Assembly (NCBI GenBank): GCA_034687125.1
Contig: JAQGBZ010000031.1
Location: forward strand, 124,001 to 188,000
Source of the DNA: Neelides folsomi
Taxonomy: Eukaryota; Arthropoda; Collembola; Neelipleona; Neelidae
DNA length: 64,000 nt
Reading direction: 5' to 3'
The notes below the pieces were generated by a model. That model saw nothing but the letters and a program-made list of their open reading frames with translations, was not told the origin of the DNA and did not search any database. The position numbers were made by a program, and so were the translations under genes. Shown here one piece after another: positions 28,801 through 60,998 of the stretch; the first letter of the stretch is position 1, and every line of letters starts with the position of its first letter.

Positions 28801-29816
28801 CGACAAAGCACAGCGGGATTGGACTTGAAATTCCCTTTGTTCCTCTCTACATCCACAATGGCCCCGCAGACGTCTTTGAGGAGCCGGACGGCTGCCACAT
28901 CCTTTTCCGAGATCACATCGCAGCATTGCTCTTTGCCATCATGCCACAATTTTAATTTATATAAGAATAATCATACATATTTAAATATTTACATTATTTA
29001 CACATCGGATTGGAGTTGGACTAAATGGCTGTTCATGTTGAAAATATTAAAAACTCTAAACTTCGTTTTATGAGGTCATTTTATGAGATGTGAAGTTTTA
29101 TATTTTTGGAAAAAATGATTAGTTAAAGGAAAGTAAGAGAATGACGTCGTGGAAGATGAAAGAAGATTCTCTGGTCCATGTATCTCCCATTTTTCCCATG
29201 AAGATAAAATTAGATTTTGTGAGTTGGTCTCCTTTGGGGCTCTCACCGTTGGTTGTCACGAGGCCAATTTACAAATAAATCCTCCACCCACCTTTGGATT
29301 CATCTTTCACACTTGAATTCAATCAACTACGCCGCAATACAAATATTGACCTACTCATTTCTTCCATCCTAATAAATCTCTATATTTCATAATTTACCCA
29401 TAATTCTCCAATATATGCAAAATCTACATGACTGATATAACTAATCCAAGTAATCTTAACGTCATGAAATGACACAACGACATGTACGATATAAAGGATC
29501 ACAATAAATTGCAATTTTAAGGAGTTTAAATGATAATAATTTAATAGTACAAATGCTAATTATATAATAAATATTATAATAAATATAATAATGTAAAAAT
29601 TATTTTATATTATTTGTAATTTATATAAAATCTATTTTATATTTACATGATGGATATTGTAATGATAGTTAACTTACGACTGCTGTCATCTTGTCCAGTG
29701 GCCAAAGAGGCGCTGAGCATCGGGTAGAAAATCTTTGGCCATAAGATCGCAAAGCATCCGATCACAATGCAAAGAACAAAGACAGTTTTCCCTTTGCTGA
29801 ATCCCGGACCAGCCAT
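22815..29816 (-). CDS. ric-3: RIC-3-like acetylcholine receptor chaperone, 12-13 exons
   Basis: Predicted ER-membrane chaperone for nicotinic acetylcholine receptor assembly. Exons: 29816-29678, 28434-28310, 28225-28082, 27796-27571, 26628-26020, 25945-25925, 25537-25389, (24859-24774), 24317-24153, 24036-23569, 23286-23208, 23116-23024, 22912-22815. TM1 is near the N-terminus (VLCIVIGCFAILWPKIFYPM) and TM2 at about 115-136 (GIIMPLYTIGIVIFFVYTIM). The coiled coil with the RIC-3 signature LRKRLLETEAAMERIVKHMG lies in exon 7. IFLEG and VVLSGKVTLSV lie in exon 10, and an acidic Glu/Asp-rich tail ends the protein, which is about 770-800 aa and much longer than vertebrate RIC-3 because of exons 4-5 and the tail. 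Exon 6 is a 21-nt microexon. Exon 8 (24859-24774) has an open frame matching exon 9, but a one-base phase mismatch with exon 7; skipping it restores the frame, so it may be part of a cassette or need a missed exon. Confidence 0.85.
24424..24499. mobile_element. 76-bp hairpin MITE in a RIC-3 intron
   Basis: Two inverted arms of about 31 bases around a short core containing CGATCG: the left arm starts CAAGGTGGGGCATAAGTATC and the right arm, reverse-complemented, starts TAGGGTGGGCCATAAGTATC; both run on through TTTCTTTTTTA. It is flanked by TA on both sides (24422-24423, 24500-24501). The outer ends (..GGTGGG.C.TAA) match those of the element in VCP, so both likely belong to related Tc1/mariner families. 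It has no coding capacity. Confidence 0.8.
26744..27083. mobile_element. About 340-bp element with palindromic inverted ends in RIC-3 intron 4
   Basis: The left end TAGTAGGATCCTATGTG and the right end, in reverse complement CAGTAGGATCCTATATG, form imperfect inverted repeats flanked by TA (26742-26743, 27084-27085). The CAGT-type terminus with a TA duplication fits the Tc1/mariner class. The inside is clearly richer in GC than the surrounding intron and has no long frame. The segment TGTGTATTG...CACTAACA could instead be read as a solo LTR, but its flanks do not form a direct target duplication. Confidence 0.55.
28604..28949 (-). other. Coding-like open frame in RIC-3 intron 1, unidentified
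   Basis: A minus-strand frame of more than 110 codons with coding-like composition, higher GC than its flanks and no in-frame ATG. Its core includes AAVRLLKDVCGAIVDVERNK and AVLCRNAILATCGFDILVL. It ends close to a good donor (CCGA|GTAAGA, exon end at 28604). I see no good acceptor upstream. It does not resemble RIC-3. It could be an alternative exon, part of a nested gene, or a degenerate gene fragment. I do not recognise the family. Confidence 0.35.
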
Positions 29817-30224
29817 CTTGCCACGGGAGACTCACTCCCCGAACTATCTAACTATCTTCTCAGACGAAATCTTTAGCGCTTCCACTGGGCAACTCTCCAT
29901 TCCCTTCCCCGGGTTGCTCCGATCCCGGGTATCCCCGATCCCGGGTATCCCCTATATTTCTACCTTTCTCTCCATGCTTTCTCAACGTTGTTGGTTTCTC
30001 TTCTTCTCTCTCATTTTCTCCAAGCAATCCGCTCCCAACTTTGAATTATCCTTCTCAGGTTTTAGCTCCTTTTATTCACAGATTTTCTCACATCTTTTCT
30101 CCAAGACTTGAAACAAATCATTCAATTTTAAAACTTCATTGATTAATTAATTAAAGACAGTTAAATCACGAGTGTTGATGCCAGTATTAGCTTAATCAAA
30201 GGGGAAGTTGAAAGAGATCTCATT
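29817..30224. promoter_or_regulatory. Divergent promoter region RIC-3 / CNOT11
   Basis: The two start codons lie 408 bases apart and point away from each other, so the promoters must be shared or back-to-back. The RIC-3-proximal part (29.82-30.05 kb) is rich in C and T and carries two exact 16-bp copies of CGATCCCGGGTATCCC. No TATA box stands out. Confidence 0.7.
29920..29951. repeat. Tandem 16-bp direct repeat in the divergent promoter
   Basis: Two identical adjacent copies of CGATCCCGGGTATCCC, each containing the palindrome CCCGGG, lie about 105-135 bases upstream of the RIC-3 ATG. A third related CCCCGGG lies just beside them. They could be a protein-binding site. Confidence 0.8.
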
Positions 30225-31429
30225 ATGAATCAAGATAGTAAAGGAGAAACGGGGCCGGTCCCGATGGAAGATATGGACATTGACTTGGAATTTATGAAAG
30301 ATTATCAACCTGATTTTATTCGTTTTGCTCCGCCGCTTTATTTTGCTCGTGATGAGGTAAAAATTTAATTATGTAATTAATCGATTAATATTGTTTAACT
30401 ATAATATTTTTACAGATAAAAAGATAGAATTTATGAATTTATTCTAAAAATCAAAGTTGCAATTTAAAACAGAATTTAGCGTTTTATCTATTGGCAGTTA
30501 AAGTTTACATTTTATCCAATCGAAGGATACCTAATATTATTTAATTCTTGAACAGCTTGTTTGGATCGCTCCACTCGACCCACGCTCTCACGAAGTGATT
30601 TTGGACGGTTCTATGGGAAGGGAAGACGGCGACGAAGCCACAGAAGCACGACAGCTCTTAACGCTCGCTCTTGAAGAAGCATTGTCAATCTCTCAACGAC
30701 AGACGCTGATTGCTGAAATGGCCCGAGATCCTCGTCTTGTTCAAATCCTCGTCCAATCCCTCTCACCGGAGAAATTACCAAAACTCGTTGAGAACAATCC
30801 GCTCATCGCTGTTGATGTTCTCCTCAGGTTCAACGAGCTTCCAGAACTTTGTGGATTTCTCAATCAGATCCTTAACATGGAAATGTCAATCCATTCAATG
30901 GAAGTTGTCAATAGGTGGTTTAATTAAAATTTTGAATCAGTAATATTTAGATTGACATCAATGCAATCCTAAATATAATTATTACATACTAAATAAATGA
31001 ACAATTATTGATAAATTTAATATTTTTAAGATTGACAGCGTCGGTTGAACTTCCCAAAGAATTCCTTCATCTTTACATCTCCAACTGCATTGCGACCTGT
31101 GAAGGAATCAAAGACAAATACGTGCAGAACCGTCTGATCCGTCTCATCTGCGTCTTTCTCCAGTCGCTCATTCGAAATCGAATTATCAATATCCAAGTGC
31201 AGGTTAAATGGATTTATAATAAACCTTTCAATGATGTCAAATAAATAAAATTCAGATTCATTCAATTTCCTTTTCTTTCTTTTAGGAATTGTATATCGAA
31301 ATCATGACATTCTGCGTTGAATTCAGCCGAATCCGTGAGGCCGCCTCGCTATATCGCCTTATGAAACAACTTGAAGCTGATTTTGACATACCAAAGAAAA
31401 TTGAAGATAGTTCAATCCCAACAAAATAG
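30225..31429 (+). CDS. CNOT11: CCR4-NOT complex subunit 11, short form (DUF2363 domain)
   Basis: Subunit of the CCR4-NOT deadenylase complex. Exons 30225-30356, 30556-30914, 31031-31202 and 31286-31429 give 268 aa in one frame. The conserved C-terminal domain is complete: [85 protein letters not shown] and [17 protein letters not shown]. Human CNOT11 is about 510 aa; the N-terminal half, which in the family contacts CNOT1/CNOT10, is missing here. Upstream there is only the 0.4-kb gap to RIC-3 on the other strand, so no room exists for those exons. The first exon begins with a short acidic stretch ([10 protein letters not shown]). This may be a genuine lineage-specific short form. It converges with the SASH-like gene; AATAAA at 31699-31704 is a likely poly(A) signal. 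Confidence 0.93.
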
Positions 31430-32124
31430 CTTGTGCTGAAAAAGCTAAGAGATATTTAACTGATTGTGAGTGAGATCTTGATGAAATCTTTATATATTGA
31501 TTAATATTAGACTTGTCTAATCCTAATGAACTAATCCCCATCTTTTAGTGCTATTATATGAACTGTCTTAAACCCTGTACTGTTAACTTTCATATATTTA
31601 TTCAAAGTGATTTAATGAAATGACAAATTAAACCTTAAGTTAATCATATACTTATATATTTTATATAGAACAACTTCAATGTTTAGCATCGAAAATCAAA
31701 TAAATGCATAATAAAATTGCACATTTTGTATTCTTTTAAATGTTTTTTTTATTTAACAAATCCGCATTTCAGCAAAGATAGAAATTCGCTATAGCCTAAC
31801 ATACATACCCTATAGTAGTGAATTTTATTGCATACTTACACCTATTATAATTTATTTATTTATTGATATAATATAATAATTAAACTTATTAATAGCGCCT
31901 CATTGGTGTTTATCTTTAATTAAAAATTCCCTTTCACTCTCTCTTTACACTCTACAAAATTAATATTTTATATTTAAGACATTCTCCAAATCAAACTAGG
32001 AATAATAACTAAAAAAGATTAACACTGAACTGTTGAATAAATATTATTATAAAATTTATTTTTTTACAAAAGGCCTTTTATGTTAGAATGAGAATGTGGA
32101 AGATAAAAAGATGAAAACATTTCG
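31430..32124. other. Convergent 3' region CNOT11 / SASH-like gene
   Basis: AT-rich sequence holding the 3' UTRs of both genes. On the minus strand an AATAAA (plus-strand TTTATT at 32055-32060) lies about 65 bases after the SASH-like stop codon. No further gene was found. Confidence 0.6.
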
Positions 32125-54680
<22,556 letters not shown>

Positions 54681-55425
54681 TTGGCCCAGAGGTGAAATCC
54701 CACTGACAATCTTCGCCTATTTACAAAAACTCATTAACTCACTTTCCATTGGAAGTTTCCACTCCACGGAAAATGATTTGTATTACGTAACTTGAAATAT
54801 TTATTATGTAATGTTTATTTATCCAGATAATAAATAAAACGTTAATAACTAATTATTTGTAATTTGTAAAATTATAAAATATTGAATTATTAAACATTCA
54901 AAGCAAGGGTTCTTCAAAAGTTTTGAAGTCCTTAATTACACAAAATGTCAAAATAAAACGAGTCGATAGGGTTCAAGAAGGGTTGAGTATTGATTTGACT
55001 CTTTGACTGGCATTTCCAAAAGGGTTCTTCATTACTCTTCAACAAACCCTGGGTTAAATAACTCTTATTCGACTTCTTCAGTTAATTAAAACTCACTCGG
55101 TAAAACTTTTGGCATTTAGACGTTTAAACAATAAAGGGATTGTAAGTTGAAAGGGCTAAAATGTTAGAATTTAGAATGGAAATGAAAGGAAATTAAATAA
55201 GCTCAACATTAGCGTTTCGTTTACATTTCACAATCTCCAAACCTTTCAAACTTCGTTATCAATTTAATTTAAATTTACAATTAGTTTAATCCTCTCCTAA
55301 TTAAATCATTAGCTAAATGTATCACTTGCGAAATGTCAACCAATAAAATGCGTAAAGTTTATATTATAAAATGTAAATAAGAATATAATTGTAAATTAAA
55401 AACGAGTGGTGGGATTGTTTCTTAC

Positions 55426-55500
55426 CTGGAATTATCCCTTTGCGTGTGTGGGAGAACACATGTTGTATAAACCTGTGGTGGAAGGATAAAAGGCCACTTG
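55426..55500 (-). other. Probable 5' UTR exon of the SASH-like gene (3' end at 55426)
   Basis: On the minus strand a good donor (TTCCAG|GTAAGAAAC) follows a stretch with an ATG whose frame stops at once, so this exon would be non-coding or carry a tiny upstream frame. The 5' limit is not known; 55500 is nominal. The splice partner would be the acceptor at 54717. Confidence 0.4.
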
Positions 55501-58500
55501 GGGACTTGTCTTGAACCGAAGGAGTGGAACGGGAAGTGGCAGGAAATGGGCGGAGAAAAATTCACCTGGAAGACCAGGGATCAGTCTCTGTGTATTAAGA
55601 TGGGAATTGGGAAGATCGTGAAAAAAGAAGGGGACGGGGGACGATTGAAGGTCCCTCGAAGTTGGACGGTAAGTTTCGCCCGAGGGACTCAGGTAGACGT
55701 AACGAAGTGGCGAGGGGAAAAAACCGGTAAATGATCGTCATTCTACAACTCATTGGTATATGAATGTAAAACTCCGTTCCCAGTTTCCCACTTCCAAGGG
55801 AGGAAGAGGAGAGCAAACAAAAACAAAGGGGCTCAGGTGCACGAAGAGAGATCTCAGGAGGGAAGAGGACGTTGGTCTCAACAAAACACATCTCTTCTCA
55901 CGCCTCTCGCACTCAACCAAATCAACCTGTCGATAGAAAATTATAAAACTTCAATGTTCCTCATAGAATAAAATTATCGAAATCGTTTACCAAAACCAAA
56001 AACGGTCTCATGTTCACCGAAATTTTTTTCAGTACGGAAACAAGCAATGACGATTTTTTTAAAATAATTATGTAGAGATATAAAATAATATATAAAAATA
56101 TAAAGACTAATAAAATATTAAATTGTAAAAATATAATAATTAAAATAAGAATTAAATTAATTAAACCATTTACTGATGAAACTGATACTGATAATGCTTT
56201 AAAATCGATTTAAAATGAATTTTGTCTAAATAATCTTATATCAATTATTATATAAAATTAAGAAATCCTCTTAAGACTTTCTGTCACATTGCTAATTGGA
56301 ATTTCTGTGTGAAAGGAAAGAGGAATCTTCATTAAGACATAATAAGTTTAATAAAGGGATGTTTAATCTTTTGATAGGGAATTTAAATGTTAATGGAGTG
56401 GAAATGACGGTAGGTCTGGTGGATTGATAATGGAGACTTCCTTCGTTGGAGGTGATTTTAGGTCAAACATTCCATTAGCTCTTTCAGTCTTTCATTACCT
56501 CAGCCGGCTCCGATTACATTTGAAGAATCCTCCAACTGGTTTCACTATCATTCACTTATTCACTATTTACTTACATTTATAGTATCTGTATAAGTACTTG
56601 CACCTTTCATGCTCCTTTGACCAATTAATGTTATATAGAATTAATGTTATATAGTTAAAAAAGAGTTTCTCTCCATATTCCAGAAGGATCATGGTCGTCG
56701 GACTGAGATGAAATGGGTCACTTTCCATGATTGACATTTAGTCTCTTTTTAAGTGAAAGGGAAAGAGACAGAACATAATGGGTCCGAAGAGGGACGTTTG
56801 CCAAATCTTTGGCCCACACGTGGAAGAAATTTTGACCTTCATTTGGATGCATTTTCTAGTTGGTTTATCTCTCTCTCTTCCATCTAAACCTACTGACTTC
56901 CGATGAATCATTAAGTAAACAAAGTTTGTTTAACAAAATCTCTTTCATTGTTTAGGTTAAGAAAAACCAAGAACAAATCTATTCGTTCTGGTTCAATATT
57001 TTTCTTGGTGTGTTTTAAATTCAAATAAATATATTATAAATACATATCGAAAATTTGCAAAATATTTATCTTTTAAAATAACTATACTGCTAAATAAACT
57101 GATCCAACTGATTAATTGCTTAAGATTACTTATTATAAATTCTACATAAAAAATAAACTTAGTGGAGCGCATTTACCATTTACTAATTGCTCAATTGAGT
57201 GATGTTTTATGTTTAAATGTTTATAAATGATGTTAAACGGGTATGTTTTTATTAAAAATCAATGCACGAAAAAAGTTTATCTGTTGATTAAAACACCTTT
57301 TATACAAGATAATTATAATTATTAATCTCCTATATCTTATTGTTTCTTCCTTCCTGTAAAATGAATCGTTTCCGTTTCCGACTTTCACATCTTTAACTTG
57401 AATATGCAATTCAGCATTCTTCAATTTGATAAAAAAGTAGTTTAATAAAAAAAGGCCCCTATGTGTTCATAGTTGGAAGTGAAATAAAAATGTTCTTCTT
57501 ATAACTCGTACCATATAAGTCATCCATCCATCCAAGTTATTGAAAGGAGCGCGAGTGAGAGGAAGGAAATTCCGTTCTTATTCTTAAAGGACAACTCGTC
57601 TTTCTTCTTGTCCTTCCCTATTACTTCGTCTTATTAATGAGAATTATCTCTCGATTGATGCCTGATCTTGTTCGCGACAGAGCAGAGAATCAAGATTCCC
57701 ATTTCAAAGTGAACCTACTTCCTTCCAACTCCATTAAAGTAATTCTAATCTTCTAAAGACTCTCAGGGAAAGTTCTCCATCTCCTAAGAACAGCCAGATC
57801 AGATAACTCTGAAGATCATCTTTTAAAGAGTTAACTTTTTCCTAAAACTACCTTTACATTTTCCTCCAGGAAAAGATACAAAAAAGTTTCCTTAAGGGTT
57901 CCATCAATCACCTTTAGTTCACAACCCATTAATTTCAAAATGTTACTGATATTTAACTCTTAATGACTTTATTTAATGGTAAAAATTATTATTATGTATT
58001 TCGTAGTTTTAATTCCAGCCAGCAATAATTATAAATGTTCAAACTTGTTAAATGTAAACAAATTAACAATTGAAGTATTTAAGACATTTTGTGCATTTAC
58101 GGCATTTAGCAATTGGTCCAATTGTGGGATGATGACGCAAACTTTCATTTGTCTATCTTGCTAAAGTAAATATTTAATCTGTGAGAATCCTTATAAACTA
58201 AATCGTAAGAAGTGAGTTTAACGTATAAGGAATTGGAGATGAAAGGATCTGTTTAAAAATATGATGAAAGGAGCACTCAGGAAGTAATGAAATGAACCAA
58301 GTCTCATGCTCCTAAAACTCAATGTAATGGAGGATGAAGGTGGAAGTGTCACGAGAATTTTTGAACTCACGCGAAACCTGTCAATCGGCACACGAGAAAC
58401 CCGTTCACTCCACTTTCATATTTAAACATAGGAAGTAGAAAGTGCGGTGATCGAAGAAATTGAGATGAGAGATTGGAATGGGCAGCTTAAATCGAATTAA

Positions 58501-60841
58501 ACCCCGAGTCTCTTATATGCATCAAACTCTGGTTTTAATTACGAGGGAAAAGGGAGGTCTGGAATTAATTTCACTTTCTATCCAAACTTCCCACTTCGCC
58601 CATAATCTCATCTTGGATCGGAATGATGAAAGGTTTAATAGAAATTCGACCCATTATTCAAGAGATACACACACAACAGAGTCCTACAGACCTTACAGAA
58701 TAAATGCTAAAAGGAATCTTGAATGATTTTAATTGCTTCAACAAAAGGAGACTCGGATTCATCCTTCTCCGCAAATTAAATCCTTTCAACTCAACCACTT
58801 TTGTTTACTTTGCACCAAATCCTCAAAGTCCCAAATTCGTATAATCGATGAGGAATTTACGTGTGCCAAATGGACAACTCCAATAACCATTAATAAGAAA
58901 AAAAAATGATATAAAAAGTAACCATACAAAGTAACCATACAACCGATCCAAAGTATCTTTTGATGCTGGTCATAATACTAACTTTATAAGCATGCCAATA
59001 TCATAGCCATTTCACTTCCCATAACAAGTTTCCTTCTTTTAATCCCTCAATAAAACCCTCGCAAATGGTCTTTTTATCTCACGAAAGAATTCTTCATATC
59101 ATTTCATATAAACCCAATTATGATTATTTTACTTAAAATGAATAAAATTACACTTCCACACAAATTGCATTTAATTAAAATTTTCACGTAAATCACAAAT
59201 CACAAACGAAGACTGAAGGTGTAAAGTTCATTAAAATGTAATTTGAGAATTTCGCTATTATACGACCTTAAGTGTTAAATTAATCCATTATGGATGAGTA
59301 AAGGATTAAATTTCGTGAAATTAAAATGTCACATGTTGATAACAAACCTCTTTAGACTTCCTTTCCCCTCAACAAGTAATTGATACATTTAATACACGTA
59401 CATTGTGAAGAGATTGGAGTCCGAGCTGAAAACTATGTATTGTATTACTTATAATGTTGTTAGTTTGTTCATTCAATTTGAATCAACTTGAACGAGTTGA
59501 AATGTGTTAATGTCAGCGTGTACCACATTGAAGACATTGCGGCGAAAAGATGAAAAAGAGTGTCAGTCAATCAATTGCAAGAGCTCAAGAAGGCATATCA
59601 ATGAATGAAAGTTCAATTTTACGCTTCAGATCACACAGACCCTCAACATGGCTCTCAACGTGTGTGGCTGACCCCAACAAATAGCAAACAATGTTGATAA
59701 AAACCAATCCTGTCAAATACAAACTGTGATTGTATTTGAAGGAATTGAATTATTATACACATTTTTTAGAACAATAATTGCAGACACTTTTGTTCAAAAT
59801 ATGATCAATCTCATACTCTTCAATTTCTTCTCACTTGAAATGCGTAAGAACACGTTGATTAATTCCCAGCTGCGTTTTACCATTTAGCCAAACCAGATGA
59901 GTAAATTAAGTGAATCTCATACAAAAGACTTGGCAATGGTCAAAGGATGTTTAAGCGTCTGATGTGATGATGATTAAGTGACAGCATGGTACAATCTGAA
60001 TAAAAAGATCCAGTGGTTCTTAATTGAGAAAGCAAGGCGAGCATCAAAATTAATTGGACCTCCCATGGGTGAATAACCAAGTGAAGAGGAAAGCTGAGAG
60101 AAAAGAATGTAAAGAGACGTGGAGGAGAACAATCACCGTCACTTTGACTTTTGTTTATTGTCGACGGATGATTTTTGTAAAATAAATACTCCACTTGAAA
60201 CAATTCCTTAACAATGTTTAATTGTGTAAAACTCGACTTTGAGAGAAATTCCCCTTTCATCTGTTACGGTATGAGAAGTTGTAATAAAGTAAATTACATA
60301 TTGCGAAAAAATATTAATTTTGAACAGGTCAAAATTCATAAATAAGTATTTATTGCTAAATTACAAGCACCTATGTACTCTATACTGATAGCATGGAATG
60401 TAAGTATGGATCGATGTACATGAAATTTAATTGAGTAAACGCATGATGATCCATGTGGTGTTTTCGCACAAACGCGTAATTAGTTATTCACATTTCGAGT
60501 TTATTACAAATCCTTATTTCTCTTCTTTATTAGTGGAAAGAGAAACGAGGAATTGGAGAGGAATTTGTCTATGTGGATGACGGAAGGAAGGAAATAAATA
60601 GAAGAGGATGGAGGAAGTGCAGCCAATTTGATACAAAAGTCGTTCTTATGTCACTTCCCAACCATTCCTTATGATATTGACAAGAAGATGTTTGGCCCCT
60701 TGGTGAGCTGACTTGCCCTTTCCACCGGGAGGTGAGATTGGGCCAAAGTGGAAACTAATAACCCTTCCACCACTTTGACTTGGAGAGAAAAAGTGATAAT
60801 TGCCGAGTTGTTGGTTCCTCCAATGGTCGGAACATGAGAAG
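55501..60841. other. Gene-free intergenic region, about 5.3 kb
   Basis: No coding frame with recognisable homology on either strand and no tRNA- or rRNA-like sequence. The first 0.4 kb is richer in GC and probably contains the SASH-like promoter. A 16-bp near-repeat (TTAATGTTATATAG twice) lies near 56625-56655. The remainder is ordinary AT-rich sequence and may hold regulatory DNA for both flanking genes. Confidence 0.5.
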
Positions 60842-60847
60842 TATAAA
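60842..60847 (+). promoter_or_regulatory. Candidate TATA box of the His-rich protein gene
   Basis: TATAAA about 150 bases upstream of the start codon at 60999. Transcription would begin near 60870 and give a 5' UTR of about 125 bases. Confidence 0.4.
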
Positions 60848-60998
60848 ACTTGATTTCTTCTCAACCACTGGGTCACTCTGATTCCCATTCCCTCTTCGTC
60901 ACTTTGATTACTTCGTTCTTCCAAGGAGGTTTCTAATTCACCTTCTTCGTTTTTGACATCCTCTCCTACTTATTCGCAAATCAATTTTACCTTCCATC

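Noticed and set aside
28675-29073. 132-codon plus-strand frame in RIC-3 intron 1
   Set aside because: It overlaps the minus-strand coding-like frame; the minus-strand reading has more natural composition and a splice donor.
59940-60924. Two minus-strand frames of about 90-105 codons upstream of the His-rich gene
   Set aside because: No homology and no splice context; they lie in the probable promoter of the gene.
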